NCBI RefSeq assembly: GCF_921293095.1 | Contig: NC_060248.1 | Span: 13,224,744 to 13,288,743 of the forward strand | From: Ischnura elegans | Lineage: Eukaryota; Arthropoda; Insecta; Odonata; Coenagrionidae | DNA length: 64,000 bases | Direction: 5' to 3' | Shown: one piece after another, positions 25,301-37,300 of the stretch | How the letters are laid out: each line of letters starts with the position of its first letter | Position numbering within the stretch: position 1 is the stretch's first letter | The notes under the pieces: generated by a model | Seen by the model: the letters and a program-made list of their open reading frames with translations, nothing else | The model's database searches: none | Told to the model about the DNA's origin: nothing | Translations under genes and position numbers: made by a program

Positions 25301-28300
25301 TTTAATTGTTTTGCTTAGCAGGCATTTGATAGCAATATTTTTATAATATTTATAATTTATTTAACACAATTTTATTTAGATTTCCTAAATTCTTCAGGTC
25401 ACTTGGATTTGTGATGACTTGATGGGTGTGTTACACTGGATCTAAGGAAGTTTCAGGGCCAAATGCAATACTGTTTATGGGCTTTAAGTTAAAGCTTATA
25501 CATTGAAATTGTCTGTAGTCATTTGGAAATCAAAAATATTAATAATTTGTGAAGGTTTAAAAAATACAATAGCCTTGGATACTTAAAAAAATTTCTCATT
25601 TCTTCATTACATCTGGTTAAGGAACTATAAATTATACTGATACATGCAATGGATCACAACATGTTTTAGGTATAGTTATTTTGTTGTGATGGAAAATATG
25701 TGAACAATTTGTTCTTAATCTTCACAGAAAATAATAGTTTTTATCGAATCTAGAATCTTAACTTGCTAACCACAGAAAAATTGCCTTCCTTTACATTTTA
25801 AAATTTTTCCCAAAACTGAGGTCTCAAAATTGGGGGGGGGGACTATATTCGGGGGAGGACTATATTCGGAGATATACGGTAATTGTCTTCGGGAAATCTA
25901 TGTAACATTGTGATTTTTATTCACATGGTATTGTTTTTCCATGTAGCGCCCATTTTCTTTATTTTAAAGGTTAAAAGAGTTCAGGAAGGCGATCCTACGA
26001 GAACTACCGATAGTAATTGCTATTATTACGACTTTTCCACAAATTGCAATTACCCTGACTGCTATTTTTTACTTTCCTCGTTAGCACGTTTTCCTGGTTA
26101 GTACGTTCATTTTTTGTGGTCCCTTCAGAAACGTACTAAACAAGTTCCACTGTATATGCCCAAATTGTTTCCATAAAATTAAAAATATTCCATTAATCAG
26201 CTAAATTCCTGATAAAATCCTTTAAAGGAAATCACAATTATGTATTCGCCAAAATCTTGGGTTTCCCCAGTCAAACTTAGTCAAACATTCCCGCATTCAT
26301 CGTTTTATACGTCCATCCCCTTGTAAAAACGATAGATCGAGGTTCCACTGAATACCTTTTTTATATATACATTCATAAATTGAAATAGAAGAAGTTATGT
26401 ACGTTTTATATGCTTTGAGTAATTCTACTACTCTAGGTATTCGAATATTCGAGCAATGATTTAATATTGGAATTCGATTTAGAGAAATCTGCTATTCGAC
26501 CCATCTCTAGTTTTGATACAATGATTAAATACTGTGTTAATTAAAAAATAATCCAGGTGCTTACAACAAAAATATTTTAACTTCTTCTTTGTTCTAACTG
26601 AAAAATCTCCTTACCAAAACAGCTGTACACGCATCAAATATGGCATAAGAAAAGCATACGCTTTGGTATGAAGTACTATGACTTTTGTTTTTTTTTATGA
26701 AAACCACGCAATTAATTATAGAAAAATAGCATCAAAATTGAGTTTCAGAATACACTACCATCTGGTACAACACATCACATCAGGAATTAACTGTAGAGAT
26801 TTTGATCATGACAGCATATACATACAGATCGGGGTTAGAAGGAAGATGGGAGTTTATAGTCCCCTTCTCATCCAATGAAGTCGATTTACTATATTATTTT
26901 AATTATTATTATTATATAAACTTGGGCTATATGAAGATATAAAGTTGGCTTTTCAAGAGGTAGTATGATCTTATCCTCAAGCAAAACCTTACCTTGTCAA
27001 CTCTCTTGACCGGAGAATTCTCTTCACAGACTGGCTTCTCTTCTTTCTTCGACAAAGAGGTATTTATGATCTGAGCCTTGGGCAGAGGAGAACTCTCCAC
27101 TCGCCTCTTTAGCTCGTCAATTTCCTGGTCTTGAGGCTGCTTTCGAGCCGGCGGTGGAGATGAGTTGATCTTTGATCGGCGCTTGAATGGGTCAATCTCC
27201 TCAGCTTGGAGCTGGTCCTGGGCCGGCGTAGGAGATGAGTTGAGCTTTGATCGGCGCTTGAATGGGTCAACTTCGAGTGGGTCGTCACTGTCACCAGAAA
27301 CTTTCGGCCCTGAGTTTCTCAACTGTGGTGACAATTGTCTATTATCAGGACAAGAGCCCTCAAACTTGTGAGAATTGTCAGTCATGTCTTGAGGACTTGA
27401 ACTAATGGAGTCCTCCTCTTCTAGGGGGAAACTCGCGGAACTCTGGCTGTCTCTGCCATCCCCAGCGATGAGGATTTGTTGTGAGATTCGGGCAGCTTCC
27501 AGAGCCAGTTGATCTAGAGTGTCGTCACTAACCTCGTCCAAGAAATGAAACGATGTCTCCTCCTCGTAGGTACTTGCCAAAATAGCCTTGTCCTCTACAA
27601 TAGATCCATTGGGCTCTGTGGCTAATTCTACAGACTCACAAGTGGTGCTTGAACCATGAAGCAGATCATGCAACTGTGTAGCTTGTGGAAGTAATTCTTT
27701 AGTGGCATCATTGAGGGAACTACTTTCAATTCCAGCTTCTTGAAGATCTTTCTCTTGGCTGCAACATAAATCTTTAAGTTTACTCAACAGCAATGACTCC
27801 TCTTCTTGAGCACGACACAAAGCATCCTTCTGGATGGTTCTTTCCACTGCATCATAGCCACTTTCCTCATTGGGTGCCTTTTCATCTACACATTCATCAC
27901 CAACAACAACTACTGTTACATTTGCATCACTCAGTGAGCAGTCATGAGATGAACCAGAAACAAATGAGGAATCTTTCAATGCCACTGATTCTCCAACTTC
28001 CAAGAATGATTCTTGTGCAGTAGCACCACCACAGAGAGGCTCTGAAGAGAAGCTTTGCTGAACCAATTCAGTTTTGGTCGTAGTGAGGTGCTCGACAAAC
28101 AAGGAAGAGTCTGCTGAATTCACTGAATCTAATGTTCTTGATATTGAGACTTCTGGGGGGGATACACGGGGAGTAAGTTCTTTTTTGTCTTCCTTGGCAT
28201 TTGGGGTTCCAACTTCAATTAACACTGGCACAATGTTTTGATGGCCTAAGTCCTGTTTTCCGACAGACTCGTCACCATCCCTATTTTTTAAATTCCCTGA

Positions 28301-31300
28301 AGAAGAGCTCACAGCATAATTTTCACAAGTAGATGAGGAAGGGGCAGAATGCACATCTTTCAGTGCTAACTCTTGATTACCATGGACACCTTCCACTGAC
28401 TGAAGAAAGAACCCACCTTCAGAGAAAGATACTGGAGCAGCATCAGTGGATTGAATTGGATCTTGGAGAGCTACAGAATGTCCAGATGTATTGGTCAATG
28501 CCTTAGAGTCATTAGTGATTGACTCGACATCACCATCAGCATTTTCAATAACTTCATTTTCATAATATTTCACTGCCGATAGTGATACTTTATCTTGGGT
28601 GTCTACCTCACAAGCATTAGATGTTGCAGTGAGACCATGCCCATATTTGCTGGATAAATCTTTCTCAAATGGCTCGCTGCTATCTGTTTCCACAAAGAAT
28701 GTTTGATCTGCGGGACTTGGTCCCTGATGCTGCGACTCCTTCACCAATGATACTTCTGCGGCTTCAATAAGACCTTCAACGACACTGCTGTTTCCTCCAA
28801 CTGTCAAATCCTGTGCCCTTGATTTTTCTTCCTGGATGAGAAGATACTGATCAACACTTTTCAGAGATGCATCTGCATGACACCCTTCAGGGCCGGCAGC
28901 CAACAGCACAGTATTGTCACTCTTCAGTCCTTTTTGAACCTCTTCATTGATAATGGCAATTGGAACATCATTGGAGACCACATGATTATCAATTAGTGAA
29001 CTATCGGAGTCATTTGCAGTAACACTCTTCTCTGATCCAACAAAACTTGAGTCACAAGGGAAAAAAATCGAATCCCCAGTGCTGGAGTCAGTTGATACGT
29101 TTCCCAACTCACAATCTTGACCCACTCTCTCGGGATGAAAGGCTTCCGAGATTGAGTGGATATCAAGCCTTTGAAATTGGCCAATGAATGACTCGGAGAG
29201 GTCTTGACTCTTGACTGATGGATTGTGCCTGGGGTCAACATCCAAAGGCAACTCAAGAGAAGAGGAGCTTACACTCTGACCAAGGTTGCTCAAGGAAGCA
29301 GCTGTTGCTGGCACACACACTTGCTCGGACAAAGGTCCCTCCGATGTCGATGCTAGATCTTGGAATTCACTGACATCAGGTGCTTCAGTTTCGGTGGCAC
29401 TCTCATATCCATTGGTGTCAGTATCTGAAAAGAGCAGCATAATATACATAATCCTGTTATTAATGATCCTTATTCATGCTTCATTATACCTCTACAAATG
29501 AAGCACTGAGCAATATTTTGGTAGTGAATGAAATAGCAAAGGTAGTTGCAATTTTCCTCAATAATTCAATGCATACAGCACGTTTTGGCTTATAGAACAA
29601 CCATCTATACCACATGATGGCTCTGTGAGAGGAAACAAGTCGTATGCATCTTCATTCTCGCTTCTTTATATCAAAATTGGTAAAAGTGACGGAAATGAAC
29701 ACTACTGGAATACCCACAACTGAATGATGGGAAACATGATTATATGCACAGAGAGGAGTACAGTAGACTCTCGTTACTACGAATAATGTGATTACGAAGT
29801 TCTCGTTATTACGAAGCAATTCATTGGTCCCGACGAGAAGGCCTATCCAACCTATAGTAAAAGAAACAATACGAAATTTTCGTTATTACGAAAGATAAAC
29901 CTCAGTCCCGGACCCGGCTGTTACAAAATGAACTTTATTACGAAGTCCCGCAAAATTGCAAAGGCATTTAGGTGGAAATACACTTAGCTACGATATCATC
30001 ATTGATCTACGTTTAAGTTCTCTTCTTGTACTGAGTCCAAGAGCGTCAATTTTAGTTCTTTCCTCAGAAGAAGATACTTCAATATGCACTCAACATTAGA
30101 TAATAAGCTTCATTCCTAAGGAATTATGGTGACCCACTCATTAATGCCCGTAAATTGGAAGTAAAGTTAGTCCTCTTCCTACGCACATTGGATTTACGAA
30201 CTTTCAGAGATACGAACATTCGAAAAATTCAATTGCACCCTAAATTTCAAATTTGGCACCTTCGGAGTTTGCCAATGCAACACTACGTGGCGCACAGGAA
30301 CTCGCACTTTGGGCATAATCTGAACAAAGTATCATTTAATCCAGTGTGAAGTCAAGAACTGTTCAGCGTTTCGCCCATTCTTTCTTCCCGCTTACAGCAA
30401 TTTTTCTGGCTTCGGCTACGTTGCAAGCTAGATCAGTTCGTCACAATCATAAGTTAGCACAATATTGTGATGCAGTGTTGTATTGTAAAGGATAACCACT
30501 CTCCTCAATGCCTAGCATAGGTTTATCAACAAACAAGTAAGGTCTCTCAAAGCATCTCCTTCGCATATCGAGGACATGGCGCATGATTTAGTTGCCTATT
30601 TTACATACTAGACTCTAAAGATAATAAATGTGGGAGATTGAAGATACAGGAAATTTTGACGAAGTATGTTTTTTTTCTTTAGATGATTCCTAAAAGAAAT
30701 GCTCCTATGAACTTCGTTATTACGAACTTCCGGTTTTTCGGTCCCGTGAACTTCATAATAACGAGAGTCTACTGTATTTTTTTAAAGGAAAAATTAAATA
30801 AAAGAAAGACAACTAAGCAGAGAAATTTAAAAAATTGTATAATCCAAAAAAGAAATAAACAGTATCTCATATGAATTTTTTAGCATTGAAATAGCTTCAT
30901 TTTTGAGAGCGCTCCTCAAATTCAAGGGTATTGGTTTTTTTTTACAGGTAGTGAGAACACAAACAACCCAATGTTGAATCAATAATTTACACATTTTGTG
31001 AAGCCTGTTTATAATTACAATGACCTTAATACATAATTTCACTTTCAAGGTTGAAGTCGCCTGAGTCATATATCATAGATCTTCAATTCAAATGACAACT
31101 TGACTTTCTGAACCAATAACAACATAAAAAAATTCGATACTCACCAGTTTCAGTCTGACGTTTATAAACTGCCTCAGGTTGCAAGAGATCGGGAAGATAT
31201 GTGCTAGGATTGCCATTCACTTGACCATAACTCTGAAAGCTTCCATCCGATACTGATGCTGAGGCAACTGAATTTGTCTCCGCATCAATCACTCCTACTA

Positions 31301-34300
31301 GCTCTTTTTCACTGCCAGAAGCAAATTAGTAGGAAGTAAGGATTAGTCTCAAACCACAGGAGTGCAGCCAAAAATGTATTTAAAATCATAATGATTGGAT
31401 ACATGTTCTCTTAAAATTTGGCACAGAAAAAAATCAGCCAAAACTTGCCAAGCAGGAACAATTTCTTTCAGCTATTTCATCTTAATTTAAAAAAAATGCT
31501 GCATGCCTTTCCACAGGGGAAATAAAAAAACAGTACATTTCTTAAAATTTTCCAGAAATTTCATGGTTTTCCGAAGGATTTGCATGTGTTTGCAGGAAGT
31601 TTTCCATGGTGCTTTTTAGTCTTACATAGGAGCACTTTTTGGGGAAAATATTGTCCATTGGTTGGGTTCCTTGATTTCTGCAATAAAACTAGATTTTACT
31701 GATAATTTCAGTTTTTACACAATGCTTAGGGTATTTGGCTTTAATAACCACTTTTACAATTTGGAAAGGTTTTTTGATAAATTAGATAATTTTAAAAGTC
31801 TTATAAGCATCATATATACCCATTCAGAGATTTAAGTTTTAAAAAACTGGACTCTTGGCGTTGCCACATAACATCACCCTTAAACCTTGTCATCAATTGA
31901 TTTACCATTGCTATTGCTACACAGCAAATAAATTCTATATTCCCTGTACCAACTACAAAATCCATAAAGATTACTCAAATAAATGATTCAGCAGTCACTC
32001 AAGATACTTTGGAGCGGATGCTTTCAAGGGCCAACTCCTAAGCTACTACTCTGAGAGCACATTCCCCCCATCTACTTAAATCATTGGAACTAGGTGGTAT
32101 ATTATGAATCAAATGCCCACATGCTTCACCCTCCTTCAAAGAAGTTTCAGTCCTGAAATTCGCCATTCTAAGGTGCCTGTCATTATTCAAACTTGATTTT
32201 TCAAGATAGTCACAGTTAGCTACATATTCCGTAGCTTCCTTTCCAGTCTTCCTACGTTGCACAAGCTATAAGTATTAATGTCTTGAATTTTTGGCAATCA
32301 TGAGATTAGGACATGGGTATTTGAGTGAAATTCATACCATGGAGCCTGAGTTTTGTCAATTGGAATGTCAAAAACTGTTAGCTTATTCACTTGCGTTGAC
32401 CAGTATGCCAGCAATGGTTTTTGCACCTGACAGAAAAATAAAACGAATTATGATTTGTTAATTCCATATTACTAGGATGAACTGGATTTGTGACGTCTTT
32501 TGCCAGAAGCACTTAGCCACAACTCTACACACAGGTAAGAAAGATTCCCAAGGAGCTGGACCATCCACACAACAGATGTTGCAGCAAGGCTCTTCAGTAA
32601 AATAAATTAATTAAATTGTAAATAGAGCAGTTAAACTATGATATAACAGGGGCATTTATCGAGGTGAGTCAACCGCTTGAATAAAATAGAAAAGCATGCA
32701 TGTGAAATTCACTTGCCTGTGGCTCAGTGTGGGGGACTTTAAATGTAGGCTTCATTGAAATGCTCCTAGATTCATTGGCGTCAATGCCTTTTGGAAACAG
32801 CTGCATATACCACTTAGTCACACCAGCTTTCGCAGCCATTGCAGGTCGTATCATCAGGCGATGAATGATGCTTCATCGCCTGATGATACGACCTGCAATG
32901 GCTCAGAAAGCTCACGTCACAAAGTGCAATATGCAGCTGCTTTCGAAAGCTGTTGGCATCAGTCTGGGAGGTATCCAAAACTAACTAATCCCAACCAACC
33001 TTCGGGTTAAATCACTAAGTGAATGACGTTTTCTTGATCTCTACATGGTAAACAGTTAGGTTTACATTTAAACAACAAAATTTGGTAAGGGAACTCATTC
33101 TCTTGTACTCAAAACACCAAAAAATACCTATCTCTAACCATGAGGTAAAATTACCGACTACAGAATAGTTGTAAAGTCATTTTAAAGCCATCTGCAATAT
33201 TCTGAAATAATGGAAACTTATCCACATAAGCAAATTACTCCCATAGATGAGGTTAAATGAACAGTCTGATTACTCTACATAACTTCAGCTCTCATACTTA
33301 AGCATGCGTAAAAAAAGTGCAAACATTAGTATATAATTCTGATCATTAAGGCCTGTTTACACGATACATTAACACGCATGAGTAAATGTCTGTTTGCATG
33401 AATGATTTTTGGGGACCGGAACGGAACATGTACGAATGCATAAACCAAATTAGAACAGGTTCTATTTTCTGTGGATGCATTTGCACAAGTTGGGTGGTTA
33501 CACAGTGCATTTTAGCGTTCATTCTCGCGTTCATACATTTAGACATTAGCCCATACATGTTAATGTACCGTGTAAACAGGCCTTTACAAATAATTCCAAA
33601 GTGGACACTCATCACTATCTCCACCAAAAATGTCTCCCATATTGTTCTAAACATGATTATTCAAGCACATATTGATCATACTCAATTTTTTTTGCTAGAT
33701 CATTCAGATGACCAGGCAAAATTGCTTAAAATGCTACAATTACAATCAAGACATCTATCAAGTTATATTGTGCATTAGTGATTGGTAGGATGAGATTTAT
33801 AGTATTATCCACAGTTGAGGGTTATTTTACTCCATTTCACTATTTTTTCAAAGCATTCGATGATACTATTGAATGGTTGGATCACAATTGGAAGTTCACA
33901 TTTATATTAGTACCTACAAGAGCATATGAGAAATAGAGTAATATGCATCCCCATTTTCTGTGAAGAAAACACGATTGCTCCATAGCATTTCATAATTCGC
34001 ATTTATCCGTAAAACTTACTGGAATGGAATTAAAACAATCTACACTTGGCATTAAATCAATTTCAACTACATTACGAGATTTAAAAATGGACATAATCCA
34101 GATTCTACAGAGAACCTAGATGGTGTTCTTCTAGAAAATCAGCCATATCTCCAGAAATGCCACACAACTGGTCCTAATGTTCTAACATTTGTTCATCTAC
34201 AATTGGAACTCAATGACTGAAAAGAGGTTTTTCGATAAGCATTCGCTTTCCATGTAACGAAATAAGCATGAATTGAGGAGGGAATTCATACACCTGCAAC

Positions 34301-37300
34301 TCCACACTTTACTTCATGGGAGGCAGCAAAAAATGTGCCAAACAAGCCATTTTCATTTTTACAGCTACTTTGACTGCAGACTTTGTCCTAGCACCACTGG
34401 TATTCACACTGAGCAAACATGAAAATAATAAATGGTCCCTTATTCCCATCTGTGCAAAATTATTATCATTGGTTTGATGCAAATTATATACATATGAAGC
34501 AAGATGCACCAACGGTTAATTTACACAATCACAATGATATCCAAAGCAAGCAAAGAAAAAGAAAAAGCAAAGAACCTTTTCTCATGGGCTGTTGTGACCA
34601 ACTCCTCCACAAACTCACGAGCAAGTTGAACATAAGACTCGTGATCTACTTTGGTGATCACAGCTGTCCTCTCCCGCCAATCTTCACGTTCATCCTCGGA
34701 GAGACTGCAGCTGGCAACACTCTGAGGCTGCTTCTCCTTCTCACGCTCCCTCTCCCCTCCTGCTTTTCCTTTGCCACCCTGAAACCATAGATTGTTAAAA
34801 AATGTTCAACCAGCACTATATTATCTCATCTAGTATCATCTAAAATCTCGTGTTCCACATGTATCACTACTCCTGAGCAATCACTAAATTACTGATATTC
34901 AAAAACCTCGGATGAAATTTCTTCACAAGCACCAATAGTATTTTCCTAGCATCAGTAACATAACAACTGATGGACAAAAAAATATAATATTGAAGAAAAA
35001 TACACTTCACAAAACCATCAATTTCATTTTATAAGTGCACTAATAAGGGAAAGGTAAAATAATCGGAAAACATAATAAAGATACACTGTTGGATGTTCCA
35101 CTGAAGTTTTAATAACAGACCCAGGTTTCGACAATACACCAATTAACCCATGTCATTAGTGTATTTGTCGAAACCTGGGCCGGTAATTAAAACTTCTGTG
35201 GAACATACAACAGTGTATCTTTATTATGTTTCCTGTCACCAAGTTACACCAAATATCGCCGTCCAGCCTTAAACTGATCAGGAAAATATTCCTTATCCCC
35301 TCTCTACCGCTTCTACCCATAGAGAGAAACAGAACCTTTCCATATGCATCCTAGAAAAACGAGCATTTTTCTCATGGCTTCATTCAGAATTTAAGCTTTT
35401 GCCATGGCTTATGGGATAGAAATCCCAACTCTTTTCCATTCACTAGGCATGTCCTTTTATTTGTCACTGAAACCAACATTAGCAACGTCTTTCAGCCAAA
35501 GAGAATGCACGGCTGCTAACAGCATTTTTAACGCCATGCATGGCTTTTAATGGATTGACACTTGTAAATACAGAATGACTCGGAAAGCAAAAAAGGAGCA
35601 ATGGAAAAAGGAAATAAATTCTCTAAGGCCGTACTCTTTGGTGGGCAAAGTGGAGGGTGAGAAGTTACAAGGCCGACATGGGGGGTAATACACAGAAAAC
35701 AAGCCAAAACACTATGAAACAAAACAATCACGCAGCTCACACACATTGTGGATTTGCTCCAAGGAACTAATGTCCTCGTAGGACACACACTCACTCACAC
35801 AGGTTTGTGAAGCTCTCGCTTACGACAGTGACCCACTCACACACAAGAAATGGACAAAATTATAACAGAAAAACACGCTCACACTCACCCACTTCGTGGA
35901 TTTGCTCCAAGGAACAATTGTCCGCATGGGACACATGCACTCACTCACACAAGTTTGTGAAGCTCTCGCTTACGACAGAGACCGTCAAACACACAGGAGT
36001 TAGGGATGGGTAGAAGGGTTGTAAGTGCCCAAGAAGTATCTCCTGACACCAGGTGTTTTTCCTGCCAAGCAGGCCTCCTCAAACGAGAATCAGCCTTATA
36101 ACTTCTCACCCCCCACTTTGCCCACCAAAGAGTACGGCCTTAGAGAATTTATTTTCTTTCAACTGTTCAACGGCCGTAGTTCATTCAATAATTTACAATG
36201 GAATAAATGGATGGTGGAATGACCGTGTATTCAGAAAATGATGGGTCAAGCAATCACTTTTTTGGTATCTAAATACCTATCGCTGGAGCTAGACCTCCGA
36301 GGGATGGAAAAAAATGATTGAGTTACACAGGCTTAAGCTATCCATTGTACAGAGCCTAAGTGGACTAGATAAAGGCATTTCATTATTTCAAATGGAATAA
36401 AACGTTCTGTATAAAGCAGTGAAAAGGAAGAAAACCAAGCATACAGAAAGAGAGGTAACAAGTATGCAGAAAGGAGATAATAGTGGCTGACATTTAGCTC
36501 CTAAGAGAGAGATAGGAATAAGATGAGTTATTTGCCTACCATAGAAGTACCATTACCTAGGACAGAAGATGCATGACAGGTGTCGAGCATCGAATCCAGC
36601 ACCCTGAGCTAAGGAGGCATTCATGGCAAAGAAGATGCTATCACGCTCAAAAAGCAGAAGACTGTCCAGAGGTAGACAGTAAGTGAAAGCACTTGTGTGG
36701 GCATGGCACTTTCTGGCTCAGAAGTTTTGACCCATTGGAAAAAGTGATTAGGAAAGCCTTTGAGACCTAATGCTGGAGAATCCTGACGATAACATGGAGT
36801 GAATAGGGTTATAAACTAGGTGGAATTTTAGAAGAATAGGAGAAGAAAAGACACTATGGATCCCTTTAAGCCAAAGAAGGACACAGTGGATAGCCCACGT
36901 AATGAGACACCAGTTACATGGGACACAAATGGAAGGAATATTTAAAAACCATAAAAACAACAGCAAAATGTCAATCCCAGGCGTGCAGAAGTCATGTTTA
37001 ACTGTATTTAATTTTAAGGAGGAATTATTTTATTTGTTGTGAATCAACCACAAAAACTTTCAAGCTAGGAGCATTTTTCAAAAGATATAGTCAAATTTTC
37101 CCACAAAAAGGAGCCATGAAAAACATTCTCTTAATTTAAATTTCATGCATTTGGCGATATCATTGTCGCAAAACTTCAGGGCCTCTGCCTATTTTCCACG
37201 GTATTCCCAAGCTCTGCTCGGTGTCTACATCACTTTATGGCTCCCCATCAAAGATGAATGAAGCATCAGCTTTTAATTGCTTGTATATTTAAATGCACCA

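Noticed and set aside
33346-33778. Open frames of 102 and 130 codons on opposite strands
   Set aside because: Both run across the inverted ends of the Harbinger-like MITE and share the peptide MYRVNRP at each end; they are not genes.
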